Assembly: GCF_015352985.1 (NCBI RefSeq) | Contig: NZ_JACYXF010000008.1 | Coordinates: 1 to 64,000, forward strand | Length of the DNA stretch: 64,000 bases | Direction: 5' to 3' | Source: Noviherbaspirillum malthae | GTDB taxonomy: Bacteria; Pseudomonadota; Gammaproteobacteria; Burkholderiales; Burkholderiaceae_D | Part shown: in pieces, positions 43,304 to 52,647 of the stretch | How positions within the stretch are numbered: the stretch's first letter is position 1 | Layout of the letters: every line of letters begins with the position of its first letter | Notes under the pieces: generated by a model | The model's input: the letters and a program-made list of their open reading frames with translations, nothing else | What the model was told of the DNA's origin: nothing | Database searches by the model: none | Position numbers and translations under genes: made by a program

Positions 43304-44044
43304 ATGAAAAGCAAGATGATTTTCGGCTTTCACGCCGTCACCTCGAGGCTGCGTCACGACGCTTCGTCGATCGAAGAAATTTATGTGGATGCCAGCCGCC
43401 ATGACCGGCGCATGCAGGATCTGCTGCGGGCAGCCGAAGATGCCAAGGTCAGAATCATTCAGGCGGATGACCAGCGTCTCGACGGCATGGTCGGCACGCG
43501 GCGCCATCAGGGCGTGGTGGCGAAGGCGGGTGAACTGTCGCTGGCCCGCAATCTCGATGAACTGCTGGATGCCATCGAAGGGCCGCCGCTGCTGCTGATT
43601 CTCGACGGCATCACCGATCCTCACAACCTCGGGGCCTGCCTGCGCGTCGCTGACGGCGCAGGCGCACACGCAGTCATTGCACCCAAGGACCGCGCGGTGG
43701 GCCTGAATGCCACTGCCGCCAAGGTAGCCAGCGGCGCCGCCGATACCGTGCCCTATATCACGGTGACCAATCTCGCCCGGACGCTGCGCGAGCTGAAAGA
43801 GCGTGAGATCTGGGTCATCGGCACGACGGACGATGCGGAAAAAGGCTTGTATGAAGCGGACTTCGTCGCGCCGACCGCGCTGGTCATGGGTTCGGAAGGC
43901 GAGGGAATGCGGCGGCTGACGCGCGAGAACTGCGACATCCTGGTCAGCATTCCCATGCAGGGCGCAGTGGAAAGCCTGAACGTATCCGTCGCCTCCGGCG
44001 TTTGCTTGTATGAGGCAAGGCGCCAGCGTCTGATGAAGGGCTGA
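43304..44044 (+). CDS. rlmB: 23S rRNA (guanosine(2251)-2'-O)-methyltransferase RlmB
   Basis: SPOUT-family methyltransferase, 246 residues. N-terminal substrate-binding domain ([14 protein letters not shown]) and the knotted C-terminal domain with motif 1 [26 protein letters not shown], motif 2 [19 protein letters not shown] and motif 3 [22 protein letters not shown]. The ATG at 43304 comes 2 bp after the rnr stop. Ends just before a long perfect inverted repeat. Confidence 0.96.
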   Translation: MKSKMIFGFHAVTSRLRHDASSIEEIYVDASRHDRRMQDLLRAAEDAKVRIIQADDQRLDGMVGTRRHQGVVAKAGELSLARNLDELLDAIEGPPLLLILDGITDPHNLGACLRVADGAGAHAVIAPKDRAVGLNATAAKVASGAADTVPYITVTNLARTLRELKEREIWVIGTTDDAEKGLYEADFVAPTALVMGSEGEGMRRLTRENCDILVSIPMQGAVESLNVSVASGVCLYEARRQRLMKG

Positions 44045-44081
44045 TATCAATTCCAAGCCATGGCATGGCTTGGAATTGATA
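44045..44081. repeat. Perfect 17-bp inverted repeat after rlmB
   Basis: TATCAATTCCAAGCCAT at 44045-44061 is followed after GGC by its exact reverse complement at 44065-44081. It begins at the base after the rlmB stop. No T-run follows, so it is not a classical terminator; it may end rnr-rlmB transcription by another route or protect the mRNA 3' end. Confidence 0.75.
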
Positions 44082-44181
44082 CAAGGCGCTATTTTCCGCT
44101 GCCGGCGGTTATTGCACATGTGCCTTCCGCCGCCGGCAGCATGAAAACTTCATTCCGAGCCATTTCGATTTCTTTCGCTTC

Positions 44182-44934
44182 ATGTTCAACCGCCTTCGCG
44201 AAGACATTGCCAGCATCATTGAACGCGATCCCGCCGCGCGCACTTCCTGGGAGGTGCTGACCTGCTATCCCGGCTTGCATGCGATCGCCATGCATCGCTG
44301 GGCCAGCTGGTGCTGGCGGCATGACATGAAATGGCTCGGGCGTTTCATCTCCCATCTGGCGCGGTGGTTCACCGCAATTGAAATCCATCCGGGCGCAACC
44401 ATGGGGCGGCGGGTTTTCATCGACCATGGTTTCGGCGTGGTCATCGGGGAAACCGCAGTAGTCGGCGACGACTGCACCATCTACCAGGGTGTTACTCTGG
44501 GCGGCACCTCGCTCAGCAAGGGTGCGAAGCGTCATCCGACGCTAGGCAGAGGCGTCATCATCGGTGCCGGCGCCAAAGTGCTGGGCGGCTTCACCGTCGG
44601 CGACGGCGCCAAGGTCGGTTCCAACGCCGTTGTGGTCAAGGAAGTGCCCGAGGGTGCGACTGCGGTCGGCAATCCGGCGCATATCGTGCAAAAGGATGCA
44701 GGCAAGCAGAGGGAAGAGGCGACCGCACGCGTGTTTGCTGCCTATGGCGTCACCTTGAGCAGCGGCGAGGATCCGCTCGCGACCGCGCTGCACAGGCTGA
44801 TCGATCACGCTGCCTCCCAGGATCAGCAGATGCAGACGCTGATTGCGGCGCTGAAGCAGGCCGGCGTGGATTGCGGACAGGTGCCGGAGGCCGGCCGCAT
44901 CGATCCTGCCCAATTGAATAAATTAGTTGAATGA
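44182..44934 (+). CDS. cysE: Serine O-acetyltransferase
   Basis: First step of cysteine synthesis, acetylating L-serine with acetyl-CoA. 250 residues. N-terminal helical domain ([36 protein letters not shown]), then the left-handed beta-helix of hexapeptide repeats [41 protein letters not shown], with catalytic His in DHG. The tail after residue 180 is longer than in the minimal EpsC-type form. Start ATG at 44182. The following yceH-like gene begins 10 bp after the stop. Confidence 0.95.
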   Translation: MFNRLREDIASIIERDPAARTSWEVLTCYPGLHAIAMHRWASWCWRHDMKWLGRFISHLARWFTAIEIHPGATMGRRVFIDHGFGVVIGETAVVGDDCTIYQGVTLGGTSLSKGAKRHPTLGRGVIIGAGAKVLGGFTVGDGAKVGSNAVVVKEVPEGATAVGNPAHIVQKDAGKQREEATARVFAAYGVTLSSGEDPLATALHRLIDHAASQDQQMQTLIAALKQAGVDCGQVPEAGRIDPAQLNKLVE

Positions 44935-44944
44935 AGGCGAAGCC

Positions 44945-45640
44945 GTGAGTGACAACATCGAAAACATGCAGCCGCAGCGGGATGGCGGAGAACTGCTCGA
45001 TCCCTACGAAATACGCGTGCTCTCGGTGCTTGCCGAGAAGGAAGCGCTGACGCCGGACAATTATCCACTGTCCTTGAATGCGTTGACGAACGGCTGCAAT
45101 CAATTGTCGAGCCGCGATCCGGTCATGTCGATTTCCGAAGACACCGTGATGGATGTGCTGCAGCGATTGATGCAGAAAAAGCTGGTTTCCGAAGTCCGGC
45201 AGGCCGGCGGGCGCGTCGCCAAGTACGAGCATCGCATGCGCATGAAATGGTCCCTTGAGCAGGACAAGCTGGCGGTGCTGACCATCCTGATGTTGCGCGG
45301 CGTGCAGACGGCGGGAGAGATCCGCGTGCGTACCGGTCGCCTGCATGAATTTGCCAGCGTTCCCGACGTGGAAACGGCATTGCAGTTCCTGATCGACAAA
45401 TATCCGCCGGTAGTGGCCAAGCTTGCCCGCGCGCCGGGCACCAAGGAAGGGCGTTACGCGCACCTGCTCTCGGGAGAGGAAGTGCTGGCCCGCCACGAGT
45501 CGGCAGCCAGTTTCTCGGCCCAAGTGGAAACGCCGAGGCAGGACAGGATCTCGCAGCTGGAGAATGAGGTCGCGCAGCTGCGCAGCCAGGTGGAAAGCCT
45601 GACTGCGCAATTCCAGGAATTCCGGAAGCAGTTCGATTAG
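44945..45640 (+). CDS. YceH-family (DUF480) protein
   Basis: 231 residues. Two winged-helix domains typical of DUF480/YceH: LDPYEIRVLSVLAEKEALTPDNYPLSLNALTNGCNQLSSRDPVM and KLAVLTILMLRGVQTAGEIRVRTGRLHEFASVPDVETALQFL, followed by a C-terminal coiled coil (RISQLENEVAQLRSQVESLTAQFQEFRKQF). Function unknown in this family. GTG at 44945 with GAAGG upstream is the likely start; an in-frame TTG at 44927 also exists. It converges with lpxH. Confidence 0.88.
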   Translation: MSDNIENMQPQRDGGELLDPYEIRVLSVLAEKEALTPDNYPLSLNALTNGCNQLSSRDPVMSISEDTVMDVLQRLMQKKLVSEVRQAGGRVAKYEHRMRMKWSLEQDKLAVLTILMLRGVQTAGEIRVRTGRLHEFASVPDVETALQFLIDKYPPVVAKLARAPGTKEGRYAHLLSGEEVLARHESAASFSAQVETPRQDRISQLENEVAQLRSQVESLTAQFQEFRKQFD

Positions 45641-45767
45641 GCGAGAGCGCGTCAGTGCATCGCATGGTGCACGTGTGACTTTCGTACAGGCTTGAGCGTG
45701 GACGGGCGAGTATCCATCCACGTTGCAATCCGCATGAATCAGAACAGATCGGGCAGCACGCTGCTCG

Positions 45768-46559
45768 TCATGAACTGGCCTGCAATCCCTCCAGGCCGAA
45801 GCATTCGATCGTTCCGTCTTCCGCGATTGCCAGCCATCCTCCGCGCGGCGTTCCGGCATCGCAGTCCCAATCGGGCAGAACGTATCTTGTCCTCGCAATG
45901 CCATTCACATCGTGTTCATGCACTGCAGGGCGGTGCGTGTGGCCATGGATCATCACCCTCGCATCGGTGCCGGCGAAGACTGCATCAATGGCACCGGGAT
46001 TGACATCCATGATCTCGTAGGATTTGCCTTGCTGGGCATCCTTGCTGCCGGCGCGCATGCCGTCGATGACAGCCTTGCGCTGCGCAAGCGGCATGGCCAG
46101 GAATTGGCGCTGCCACTGCTCTTGCCGCACCATTGCGCGAAACTGCATGTAACCCTGGTCGTCCGTGCACTGCGCATCGCCATGCAGCAGCACCAGCGAA
46201 TGTCCAGCAATGTTCGTCAGATAGGGCTCCTGAAGGAGTCGGGTGCCGGTCGCATCGGCAAAGCCTTGCCCTACCAGGAAATCGCGGTTTCCCGCTATCC
46301 AGAAGAGCTGGACGCCGGCATCGCTGACCGTGCGCAGCGCGCCGGCGATCTCATGCAGGTAAGGCGTCTCGAGATCGTCGTCGCCGGCCCAGTATTCGAA
46401 CAGGTCACCGAGCAGAAACAGCTGTCTGGCACACGGCGCTGCCTGGCGCAGGAACTGTAAGAAAGCCTCTGTCGTACGCGGCAGCCCGGGCTGCAAATGT
46501 ATGTCAGAAACAAAAAGCGCAACCGGTGCCGATTGCGCTTTTGCTGATGAAGTCATCAT
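45768..46559 (-). CDS. lpxH: UDP-2,3-diacylglucosamine hydrolase
   Basis: Metallophosphoesterase of lipid A synthesis that cleaves UDP-2,3-diacylglucosamine to lipid X. 263 residues. Metal-binding motifs in order: FVSDIHLQPG, LGDLFEYWAGDDD, AGNRDFLVG, LVLLHGDAQCTDD and MIHGHTHRPAVHEH. All needed for a two-metal centre. Likely start ATG at 46559 (or the next ATG, one codon on). It lies 40 bp after ppiB on the same strand, forming a ppiA-ppiB-lpxH operon. Confidence 0.95.
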   Translation of the reverse strand: MMTSSAKAQSAPVALFVSDIHLQPGLPRTTEAFLQFLRQAAPCARQLFLLGDLFEYWAGDDDLETPYLHEIAGALRTVSDAGVQLFWIAGNRDFLVGQGFADATGTRLLQEPYLTNIAGHSLVLLHGDAQCTDDQGYMQFRAMVRQEQWQRQFLAMPLAQRKAVIDGMRAGSKDAQQGKSYEIMDVNPGAIDAVFAGTDARVMIHGHTHRPAVHEHDVNGIARTRYVLPDWDCDAGTPRGGWLAIAEDGTIECFGLEGLQASS

Positions 46560-46599
46560 GATTGCTTCAGGTCAGTGCCGGAAATTTCCGACGTGTCTC

Positions 46600-47088
46600 T
46601 TAGACTTCTTCCGCCTTTTCGATCACGACGTCTTCCACGGGCACGTCGGCGAACATGCCGGTGCGGGTCGTCTTGACCGCCTTGATCTTGTCGACCACGT
46701 CGGTGCCTTCCACGACCTTGCCGAAGACGCAGTAGCCCCAGCCGTCCTGGCCCGGATAGTCGAGGAAGCTGTTGTTCTTCACATTGATGAAGAATTGCGC
46801 GGAAGCCGAATGCGGGGCGGAGGTGCGTGCCATGGCGAGCGTATAGGGCTCGTTCTTCAGGCCGTTCTTTGCTTCGTTCTCGATCGGCTCATTGGTCGGC
46901 TTCTGCTTCATGCCCGGTTCGAAGCCGCCGCCCTGGATCATGAAACCGTCGATGACGCGATGGAAGACCGTGCCGTTGTAATGACCGGAACGCACATAGG
47001 CGAGGAAGTTCTCAACGGTCTTCGGTGCCTTCGCAGCGTCGAGTTCGATCTTGATCTTGCCGTGATTGGTGGTGAGAAGGACAGCCAT
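46600..47088 (-). CDS. ppiB: Peptidyl-prolyl cis-trans isomerase B (cytoplasmic cyclophilin)
   Basis: 162 residues, no signal peptide, so cytoplasmic. Cyclophilin motifs: [55 protein letters not shown] and [20 protein letters not shown]. It catalyses proline isomerisation. Strongly similar to the neighbouring ppiA, which indicates a tandem duplication followed by loss or gain of the export signal. Confidence 0.95.
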   Translation of the reverse strand: MAVLLTTNHGKIKIELDAAKAPKTVENFLAYVRSGHYNGTVFHRVIDGFMIQGGGFEPGMKQKPTNEPIENEAKNGLKNEPYTLAMARTSAPHSASAQFFINVKNNSFLDYPGQDGWGYCVFGKVVEGTDVVDKIKAVKTTRTGMFADVPVEDVVIEKAEEV

Positions 47089-47109
47089 GATATTCCTTTA
47101 TGAAGTGGT

Positions 47110-47688
47110 TTATTTGACGATGGATGCAGATTCGATGACAACCGCCTTGGCCGGAACGTTCGCATGCATGCCGTTGCTGGTGACGTCGACCGTCTTGATC
47201 TTGTCGACGACTTCCGTGCCCTTGACGACCTTGCCGAAGACGGCATAACCCCAGCCGTCGCGGCTCGGATAGTCGAGGAAGGCGTTGTTGTTGACGTTGA
47301 TGAAGAACTGTGCGGTGGCCGAATGCGGATCCGAGGTACGCGCCATGGCGAGGGTGTAAGGCTCGTTCTTCAGGCCGTTCTTTGCTTCGTTTTCGACGGG
47401 CGCCTTGGTGGGCTTCTGCGACATCGACTTGTCGAAACCGCCGCCCTGGATCATGAAGCCGTCGATGACGCGATGGAAGATCGTTCCGTTGTAATGGCCG
47501 CTTTTCACATAGTCAAGAAAGTTGGCGACGGATTTGGGAGCTTTCTCGGGATAGAGTTCCACCACGATGCTGCCCATGCTGGTTTTCAGCGCAACCTGCG
47601 GATTGTCGGCCGCGAGGGCAGCATGCGATGCGCCGGCGATGGACAGGGCGGCAAGCAATCGGATGAAAGTTCGGCGTGACGAAGACAT
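47110..47688 (-). CDS. ppiA: Peptidyl-prolyl cis-trans isomerase A (periplasmic cyclophilin)
   Basis: 192 residues with an N-terminal signal peptide ([22 protein letters not shown], cleavage near ALA), so exported. Cyclophilin core: [55 protein letters not shown] and [20 protein letters not shown]. First gene of the minus-strand ppiA-ppiB-lpxH unit; 21 bp separate it from ppiB. Divergent from cysS with a 259-bp gap. Confidence 0.94.
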   Translation of the reverse strand: MSSSRRTFIRLLAALSIAGASHAALAADNPQVALKTSMGSIVVELYPEKAPKSVANFLDYVKSGHYNGTIFHRVIDGFMIQGGGFDKSMSQKPTKAPVENEAKNGLKNEPYTLAMARTSDPHSATAQFFINVNNNAFLDYPSRDGWGYAVFGKVVKGTEVVDKIKTVDVTSNGMHANVPAKAVVIESASIVK

Positions 47689-47787
47689 TGCTGGTTTCCT
47701 TCTCTTTTCTCTTTACAGGAAAATTCCGATTGTGTATCTTCCATGACCCTTGCCGGCCGGGAGGCACGCGGAGCGGCAGGGCATCAA

Positions 47788-47796
47788 TGTTATACT
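47788..47796 (+). promoter_or_regulatory. Candidate extended -10 promoter of cysS
   Basis: TGT-TATACT at 47788-47796 is a good extended -10 element, about 150 bases before the cysS start. No convincing -35 is seen at the right spacing, so this is tentative. Confidence 0.35.
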
Positions 47797-47947
47797 GCGG
47801 CGAAACTGTGCATTTTATCAAAATAAGCATCGAAGAAGGGTTTCGGCAGCGCTGTTGCATGTTGTCATTTGCGCCAGAGCGCGACGACATGCGCAGGCGA
47901 GCCAGTCGCCACACCAGCCACTCTGCAGCCGAAACGGAAAACCGCTC

Positions 47948-49345
47948 ATGACCGCACTCAAGATCTACAACACGCTCGCACGCGACAAGCAGACCTTCGT
48001 CCCGATGCAGGACGGCAAGGTGCGCATGTACGTTTGCGGCATGACCGTCTACGATTACTGCCATCTCGGACATGCGCGGGTCATGGTCGTGTTCGACATG
48101 GTGCAGCGCTGGCTGCGTGCATCGGGTTATGCAGTCACCTATGTGCGCAACATCACCGACATCGATGACAAGATCATCAAGCGCGCAGTCGAAAACAAGG
48201 AAACCATTTCACAGCTGACGTCGCGCTTCATCCAGGCAATGGATGAAGACGCAGCGGCGCTCGGCGTCCAGAAGCCGGATCATGAACCTCGTGCGACCGC
48301 TTACGTCCCGCAGATGCTCGGCCTGATCGACAAGCTGGAAGCGCGCGGCCTTGCCTACAAGGCATCGGACGGCGACGTCAATTATTCGGTGCGCGATTTC
48401 GCCGGCTACGGAAAACTCTCCGGCAAGTCGCTCGACGATCTGCGGGCGGGCGAGCGCGTCGAGCTCAACACCGGCAAGCGCGATCCGCTCGACTTCGTGC
48501 TCTGGAAAGCCTCGAAGGAAACCGAGCCCGAGGAAGTGAAATGGGATTCGAAATGGGGCAAGGGCAGGCCGGGCTGGCATATCGAATGCTCCGCCATGAG
48601 CAACGAGCTTCTGGGCGAGCAGTTCGACATTCACGGCGGCGGCGAAGACCTGCAGTTTCCTCATCATGAAAACGAGATCGCCCAGTCCGAAGGCGCGCAC
48701 CAGCATGCCTTCGTCAATTACTGGATGCATAACGGCTTCATCCGCGTCGACAATGAAAAGATGTCGAAATCGCTCGGCAACTTCTTCACCATCAGGGATG
48801 TGCTGAAGAAGTATGACGCCGAAGTCGTGCGCTTCTTCATCCTGCGTGCCCATTACCGCAGTCCGCTCAACTATTCCGATGCGCATCTCGACGATGCAAG
48901 GCATGCCCTGACGAGGCTATACACAGCCCTCAAGGACGTGCCGGGCGACGGATTGCCGCTCGACCGCGACGAGGCGCATGCCAAGCGCTTCGCCGAAGCG
49001 ATGAACGACGACTTCAATACGCCGATCGCAATTTCCGTGCTGTTCGATCTTGCCAACGAAGTCAACAAGACGCATTCCGCGGCGCTGGCGCGCCAGCTCA
49101 AGGCGCTGGCCGGCATCGTGGCCCTGCTGCAGCGTTCGCCGCAGGAGTTCCTGCAGGCGGCACCGGCATCCGGCGGCGAGGATGCACTCTCCGAAGATCA
49201 GATTGCGGAGCAGATCGCAGCGCGCGCAGCCGCAAAGAAAGCGAAGAATTTTGCCGATGCAGACCGTATACGCGCCGAGCTGCTGGCAGCTGGCATCGTT
49301 CTCGAGGACAAACCCGGCGGCATCACCGAGTGGCGAAGGGCTTGA
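47948..49345 (+). CDS. cysS: Cysteinyl-tRNA synthetase
   Basis: Class I aminoacyl-tRNA synthetase, 465 residues. [24 protein letters not shown] carries the zinc-binding Cys and the HIGH-like [16 protein letters not shown] and [21 protein letters not shown] supply other zinc ligands; [12 protein letters not shown] is the KMSKS loop. The start is ATG at 47948, giving [18 protein letters not shown]; the open frame runs on upstream without homology. The 3' end is separated from the next gene by only 5 bp. Confidence 0.97.
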   Translation: MTALKIYNTLARDKQTFVPMQDGKVRMYVCGMTVYDYCHLGHARVMVVFDMVQRWLRASGYAVTYVRNITDIDDKIIKRAVENKETISQLTSRFIQAMDEDAAALGVQKPDHEPRATAYVPQMLGLIDKLEARGLAYKASDGDVNYSVRDFAGYGKLSGKSLDDLRAGERVELNTGKRDPLDFVLWKASKETEPEEVKWDSKWGKGRPGWHIECSAMSNELLGEQFDIHGGGEDLQFPHHENEIAQSEGAHQHAFVNYWMHNGFIRVDNEKMSKSLGNFFTIRDVLKKYDAEVVRFFILRAHYRSPLNYSDAHLDDARHALTRLYTALKDVPGDGLPLDRDEAHAKRFAEAMNDDFNTPIAISVLFDLANEVNKTHSAALARQLKALAGIVALLQRSPQEFLQAAPASGGEDALSEDQIAEQIAARAAAKKAKNFADADRIRAELLAAGIVLEDKPGGITEWRRA

Positions 49346-49350
49346 GCAGC

Positions 49351-49998
49351 ATGGCAACATCTTTGCAGGCGGCAGGCCGCGGCGTGCCCGTCTACTGGCA
49401 TGATGCCAAGGAAGAGCTGATGAAGCGCGACCGCATCATGCGCAAGCTCATTCCCCAGTTCGGCGACATGCATCTGATCGGCCGCAGCGAGGCGTTCAAT
49501 ACGCTCGCGCGGTCCATCGTCAGCCAGCAGATTTCGGTCAAGGCGGCCGAAGCGGTATGGCAGCGCTTCCTGGAAGAATGTCCGAAATGCACGCCGGCCC
49601 AAGTCATCAAGGCAGGGCCGGAAAAGCTGGCCGCCTGCGGATTGTCCAAGCGCAAGGCGGAATACGTGCTCGATCTCGCCGAGCATTTCAAGGCCAAACG
49701 CGTCCATGCGGACAAGTGGTCCGACATGGAGGACGAGGAAGTCATCTCGGAACTGATACAGATCCGAGGAATCGGACGCTGGACAGCGGAGATGTTTTTG
49801 ATATTTAATTTGCTCCGGCCCAATATTTTGCCGCTGGATGATGCAGGCTTGCTGAAAGGAATCAGCATCAACTATTTCTCCGGCGAGCCGGTGACCCGCA
49901 GCGACGTGCGCGAAGTGGCCGCCAATTGGGAGCCGTGGCGCACCGTGGCGACCTGGTACCTGTGGCGCAGCCTGGACGCCGCGCCGGTCGTCTACTAG
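49351..49998 (+). CDS. DNA-3-methyladenine glycosylase II (AlkA-like)
   Basis: HhH-GPD superfamily base-excision glycosylase, about 215 residues. The helix-hairpin-helix is LIQIRGIGRWTAEMFLIFNLLRPNILPLDDAGLLKG, with the catalytic Asp in PLDDAGL, and the first domain has LARSIVSQQISVKAAEAVWQRF. It probably removes alkylated purines. It lacks the N-terminal AlkA domain, as is normal for the short bacterial form. ATG at 49351 is preferred; an in-frame GTG at 49330 would overlap cysS. Confidence 0.9.
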   Translation: MATSLQAAGRGVPVYWHDAKEELMKRDRIMRKLIPQFGDMHLIGRSEAFNTLARSIVSQQISVKAAEAVWQRFLEECPKCTPAQVIKAGPEKLAACGLSKRKAEYVLDLAEHFKAKRVHADKWSDMEDEEVISELIQIRGIGRWTAEMFLIFNLLRPNILPLDDAGLLKGISINYFSGEPVTRSDVREVAANWEPWRTVATWYLWRSLDAAPVVY

Positions 49999-50080
49999 TC
50001 CCTACGGCCAATAACGGAATTTGCCGCGATCTGGCATGGCGGCATGACATATTCACCTCGTGTTGATATAAGGAGGCACG

Positions 50081-51055
50081 ATGAGCAAAACAACGTTTCT
50101 TGGATTTGAGCAGCCCATTGCCGAACTCGAAGGAAAAATCGAAGAACTGCGTTTCGTGCAGGACGACTCGGCCGTGGACATTTCGGAAGAGATCGACCGC
50201 CTGTCCAAGAAAAGCCAGCAGCTCACCAAGGACATCTATGCCAAGCTGACGCCCTGGCAGGTATCGCAGATCGCGCGTCATCCGCAGCGTCCCTATACGA
50301 TGGATTACGTGAAGGAGATCTTCACCGATTTCCACGAACTCCATGGCGACCGCAGCTATGCGGACGACCTCTCCATCGTCGGCGGACTTGCCCGCTTCAA
50401 CGGCCAGGCCTGCATGGTGATCGGTCATCAGAAGGGGCGCGACACCAAGGAACGCGCGATGCGCAATTTCGGCATGCCCAAGCCGGAAGGCTACCGCAAG
50501 GCGATGCGCCTGATGAAGCTGGCCGAAAAATTCAATCTGCCCATCTTCACCTTCGTCGATACGCCGGGCGCGTTTCCCGGCATCGATGCGGAAGAGCGCG
50601 GACAATCCGAAGCGATCGGCCATAACCTGTATGTGATGGCCGAACTGAAGGTGCCTCTGATCGCCACCATCATCGGTGAAGGCGGCTCGGGCGGCGCACT
50701 TGCCATTGCAGTAGGTGACGCCGTGCTGATGCTGCAGTATGCAACTTATTCGGTCATCTCCCCGGAAGGCTGCGCATCGATCCTGTGGAAGACTTCCGAA
50801 CGCGCCGCCGATGCAGCGGATGCCCTCGGCCTGACTGCTCATCGCCTCAAGGCGATGAACCTGATCGACAAGATCGTCAATGAACCCCTGGGTGGCGCAC
50901 ACCGCGATCCGAAGCAGATGGCGGTGATGCTCAAGCGTGCGCTGGCCGATTCCCTGCGCCAGTTCCAGGGCATGAAGACGAAGGACCTGCTGGCCGCGCG
51001 CCATGAAAAGCTCATGAGCTATGGCCGCTTCAAGGAAATCTCTTCGCCTGAATAA
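50081..51055 (+). CDS. accA: Acetyl-CoA carboxylase carboxyltransferase subunit alpha
   Basis: Alpha subunit of the carboxyltransferase that makes malonyl-CoA for fatty acid synthesis. 324 residues. [18 protein letters not shown] at the N-terminus, then the crotonase-fold core with [52 protein letters not shown] and [20 protein letters not shown], whose paired Gly form the oxyanion hole. Strong ribosome-binding site AAGGAGG precedes the ATG. tilS follows 2 bp after the stop. Confidence 0.97.
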   Translation: MSKTTFLGFEQPIAELEGKIEELRFVQDDSAVDISEEIDRLSKKSQQLTKDIYAKLTPWQVSQIARHPQRPYTMDYVKEIFTDFHELHGDRSYADDLSIVGGLARFNGQACMVIGHQKGRDTKERAMRNFGMPKPEGYRKAMRLMKLAEKFNLPIFTFVDTPGAFPGIDAEERGQSEAIGHNLYVMAELKVPLIATIIGEGGSGGALAIAVGDAVLMLQYATYSVISPEGCASILWKTSERAADAADALGLTAHRLKAMNLIDKIVNEPLGGAHRDPKQMAVMLKRALADSLRQFQGMKTKDLLAARHEKLMSYGRFKEISSPE

Positions 51056-51057
51056 CC

Positions 51058-52485
51058 GTGCCAGACAAGCAGTCCGCGTCGCCTGAAGCCGGTCTCAACG
51101 CGGAATTCGAACGCGCGCTCGGAGCGATCCGGGCGCGCGTTTCCGCATGGGCTTCGGAAGAAAGCGGCAATGCGCCGGCGATGTCTGTTGCTATTGCCTA
51201 CAGCGGCGGTTTGGACTCCGCGGTGCTACTGCATCTTGCGCACGCATATGCCGCAAGCCGCGGCCTGCAACTGCATGCCTTTCATGTTCACCATGGACTG
51301 AGTCCGAACGCTGATGAGTGGCTCCGGCATTGCGATCAGCAATGCACTCGGCTTGGTGTCCCGTTTGAAGCCCGCCGTGTTACGCTGGACGGCATGCGCG
51401 GGCAGGGTGTCGAACAGGCCGCGCGGACAGCGCGTTATGCGGCGCTCGGCGAGCTTTGCCAGTTCCACTCCATACCGCTTCTGCTCACGGCGCACCACCT
51501 CGACGACCAGGCGGAAACCGTGCTGCTCCAGCTGTTCAGGGGATCCGGCGTCGCCGGCTTGTCCGGAATGGAGGAGGCAAACAGGGCGCCTGGACTGCTC
51601 GGCAATGCGCGCCTCGTCGTGGGCCGTCCCCTGCTCGGCATGACACGCGCAGCTCTTGAAGAGTTCGCTGCAGCGCACGCCGTCAGTCATGTCGACGACG
51701 AATCGAATGCGGATCCTCGTTATGCGCGCAATGCGCTGAGGCACCGTGTGATGCCGACAGTGGCAAAGCATTTCAGCGGTTACCAGGAACGCATTGCGCG
51801 GTCCGCGTCTCACGCCCGCGCGGCGCAGCGCATCCTCGACGAGGTTGCCGTGCAAGATCTGGAACACTGCCGTGATGGTGAATCCTTGCGCTTGTCCTCC
51901 CTGCGAAGCTTGAGCGAGGACCGGTGCAACAACCTGCTGCGCTACTGGTTCGCATCACAGGGCCTGCGCATGCCTGCGTCTGCCTGGCTCGATGAAATGC
52001 GCATCCAGCTGTTCAATGCCAAGGATGACGCCCGCATCCGGGTCACGCATGCGGATGGCGAAATCCATCGCCATCGCGACCGCATCGTTCTCACGCGCCG
52101 TTTCGACGACCGCGATCTGCAAATGCCCGCCATCGATTTCCGCTGGAACGGGGAAGATCATCACAGGTTCGACCGCTTTCACGGCACGCTGCACTTCGAG
52201 CGAACACACCGCGGACTTGATCCGGCATGGCTGCGCCAACAGGCGCTGCAGTTGCGCTTTCGCCGCGCGGGCGACAAGCTCAAGCTGGCCGGCAACCGCC
52301 CGACACGCTCGCTCAAGCAGCACTACCAGGCGCTCGGCATACCGCATTGGGAGCGTGAGAGACTGCCTATCGTGACTGTAGAAGACCGCATGCTGTACGT
52401 CGCCGGCATCGGCATGCACTGGCAAGGGCCGCATAGCGAATCTGGCGACGGTATTGCGCTGCGCTGGGTGCCTGACCAGGTTTAA
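51058..52485 (+). CDS. tilS: tRNA(Ile)-lysidine synthase
   Basis: Modifies C34 of tRNA-Ile(CAU) to lysidine, so that it reads AUA. 475 residues. The ATP pyrophosphatase P-loop AIAYSGGLDSAVLLHLA lies near residue 46; HVHHGLSPNADEWLRHC, LTAHHLDDQAETVLLQLFRGSG and DDESNADPRYARNALRHRVMP follow; the C-terminal TilS domain ends near LRFRRAGDKLKLAGNRPTRSLKQHYQALGIPHWERERLPIV. GTG start at 51058. The accA-tilS-lysC order is usual in betaproteobacteria. Confidence 0.95.
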   Translation: MPDKQSASPEAGLNAEFERALGAIRARVSAWASEESGNAPAMSVAIAYSGGLDSAVLLHLAHAYAASRGLQLHAFHVHHGLSPNADEWLRHCDQQCTRLGVPFEARRVTLDGMRGQGVEQAARTARYAALGELCQFHSIPLLLTAHHLDDQAETVLLQLFRGSGVAGLSGMEEANRAPGLLGNARLVVGRPLLGMTRAALEEFAAAHAVSHVDDESNADPRYARNALRHRVMPTVAKHFSGYQERIARSASHARAAQRILDEVAVQDLEHCRDGESLRLSSLRSLSEDRCNNLLRYWFASQGLRMPASAWLDEMRIQLFNAKDDARIRVTHADGEIHRHRDRIVLTRRFDDRDLQMPAIDFRWNGEDHHRFDRFHGTLHFERTHRGLDPAWLRQQALQLRFRRAGDKLKLAGNRPTRSLKQHYQALGIPHWERERLPIVTVEDRMLYVAGIGMHWQGPHSESGDGIALRWVPDQV

Positions 52486-52559
52486 GCGTCACGCACATCA
52501 CTTCGACCGGATTTTCAATGGTTTTTTCATTTCATTAACGTTATTTCTACGGCGCGGTC

Positions 52560-52588
52560 TTGCCTTTGAAGCGAGCAGAGGGTAAAGT
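52560..52588 (+). promoter_or_regulatory. Candidate sigma-70 promoter of lysC
   Basis: TTGCCT at 52560-52565 and TAAAGT at 52583-52588 with a 17-bp spacer, 60 bp before the lysC start, in the 162-bp gap after tilS. No lysine riboswitch pattern is seen. Confidence 0.42.
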
Positions 52589-52647
52589 AAAGGGTTGATT
52601 TTTATCAAAAATTTCTTTTTCTTCGTTCAGCGTATCTCTCCCACCTT

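Noticed and set aside
47750..47947. Upstream extension of cysS
   Set aside because: The added 66 residues lack conservation and would read through the promoter region.
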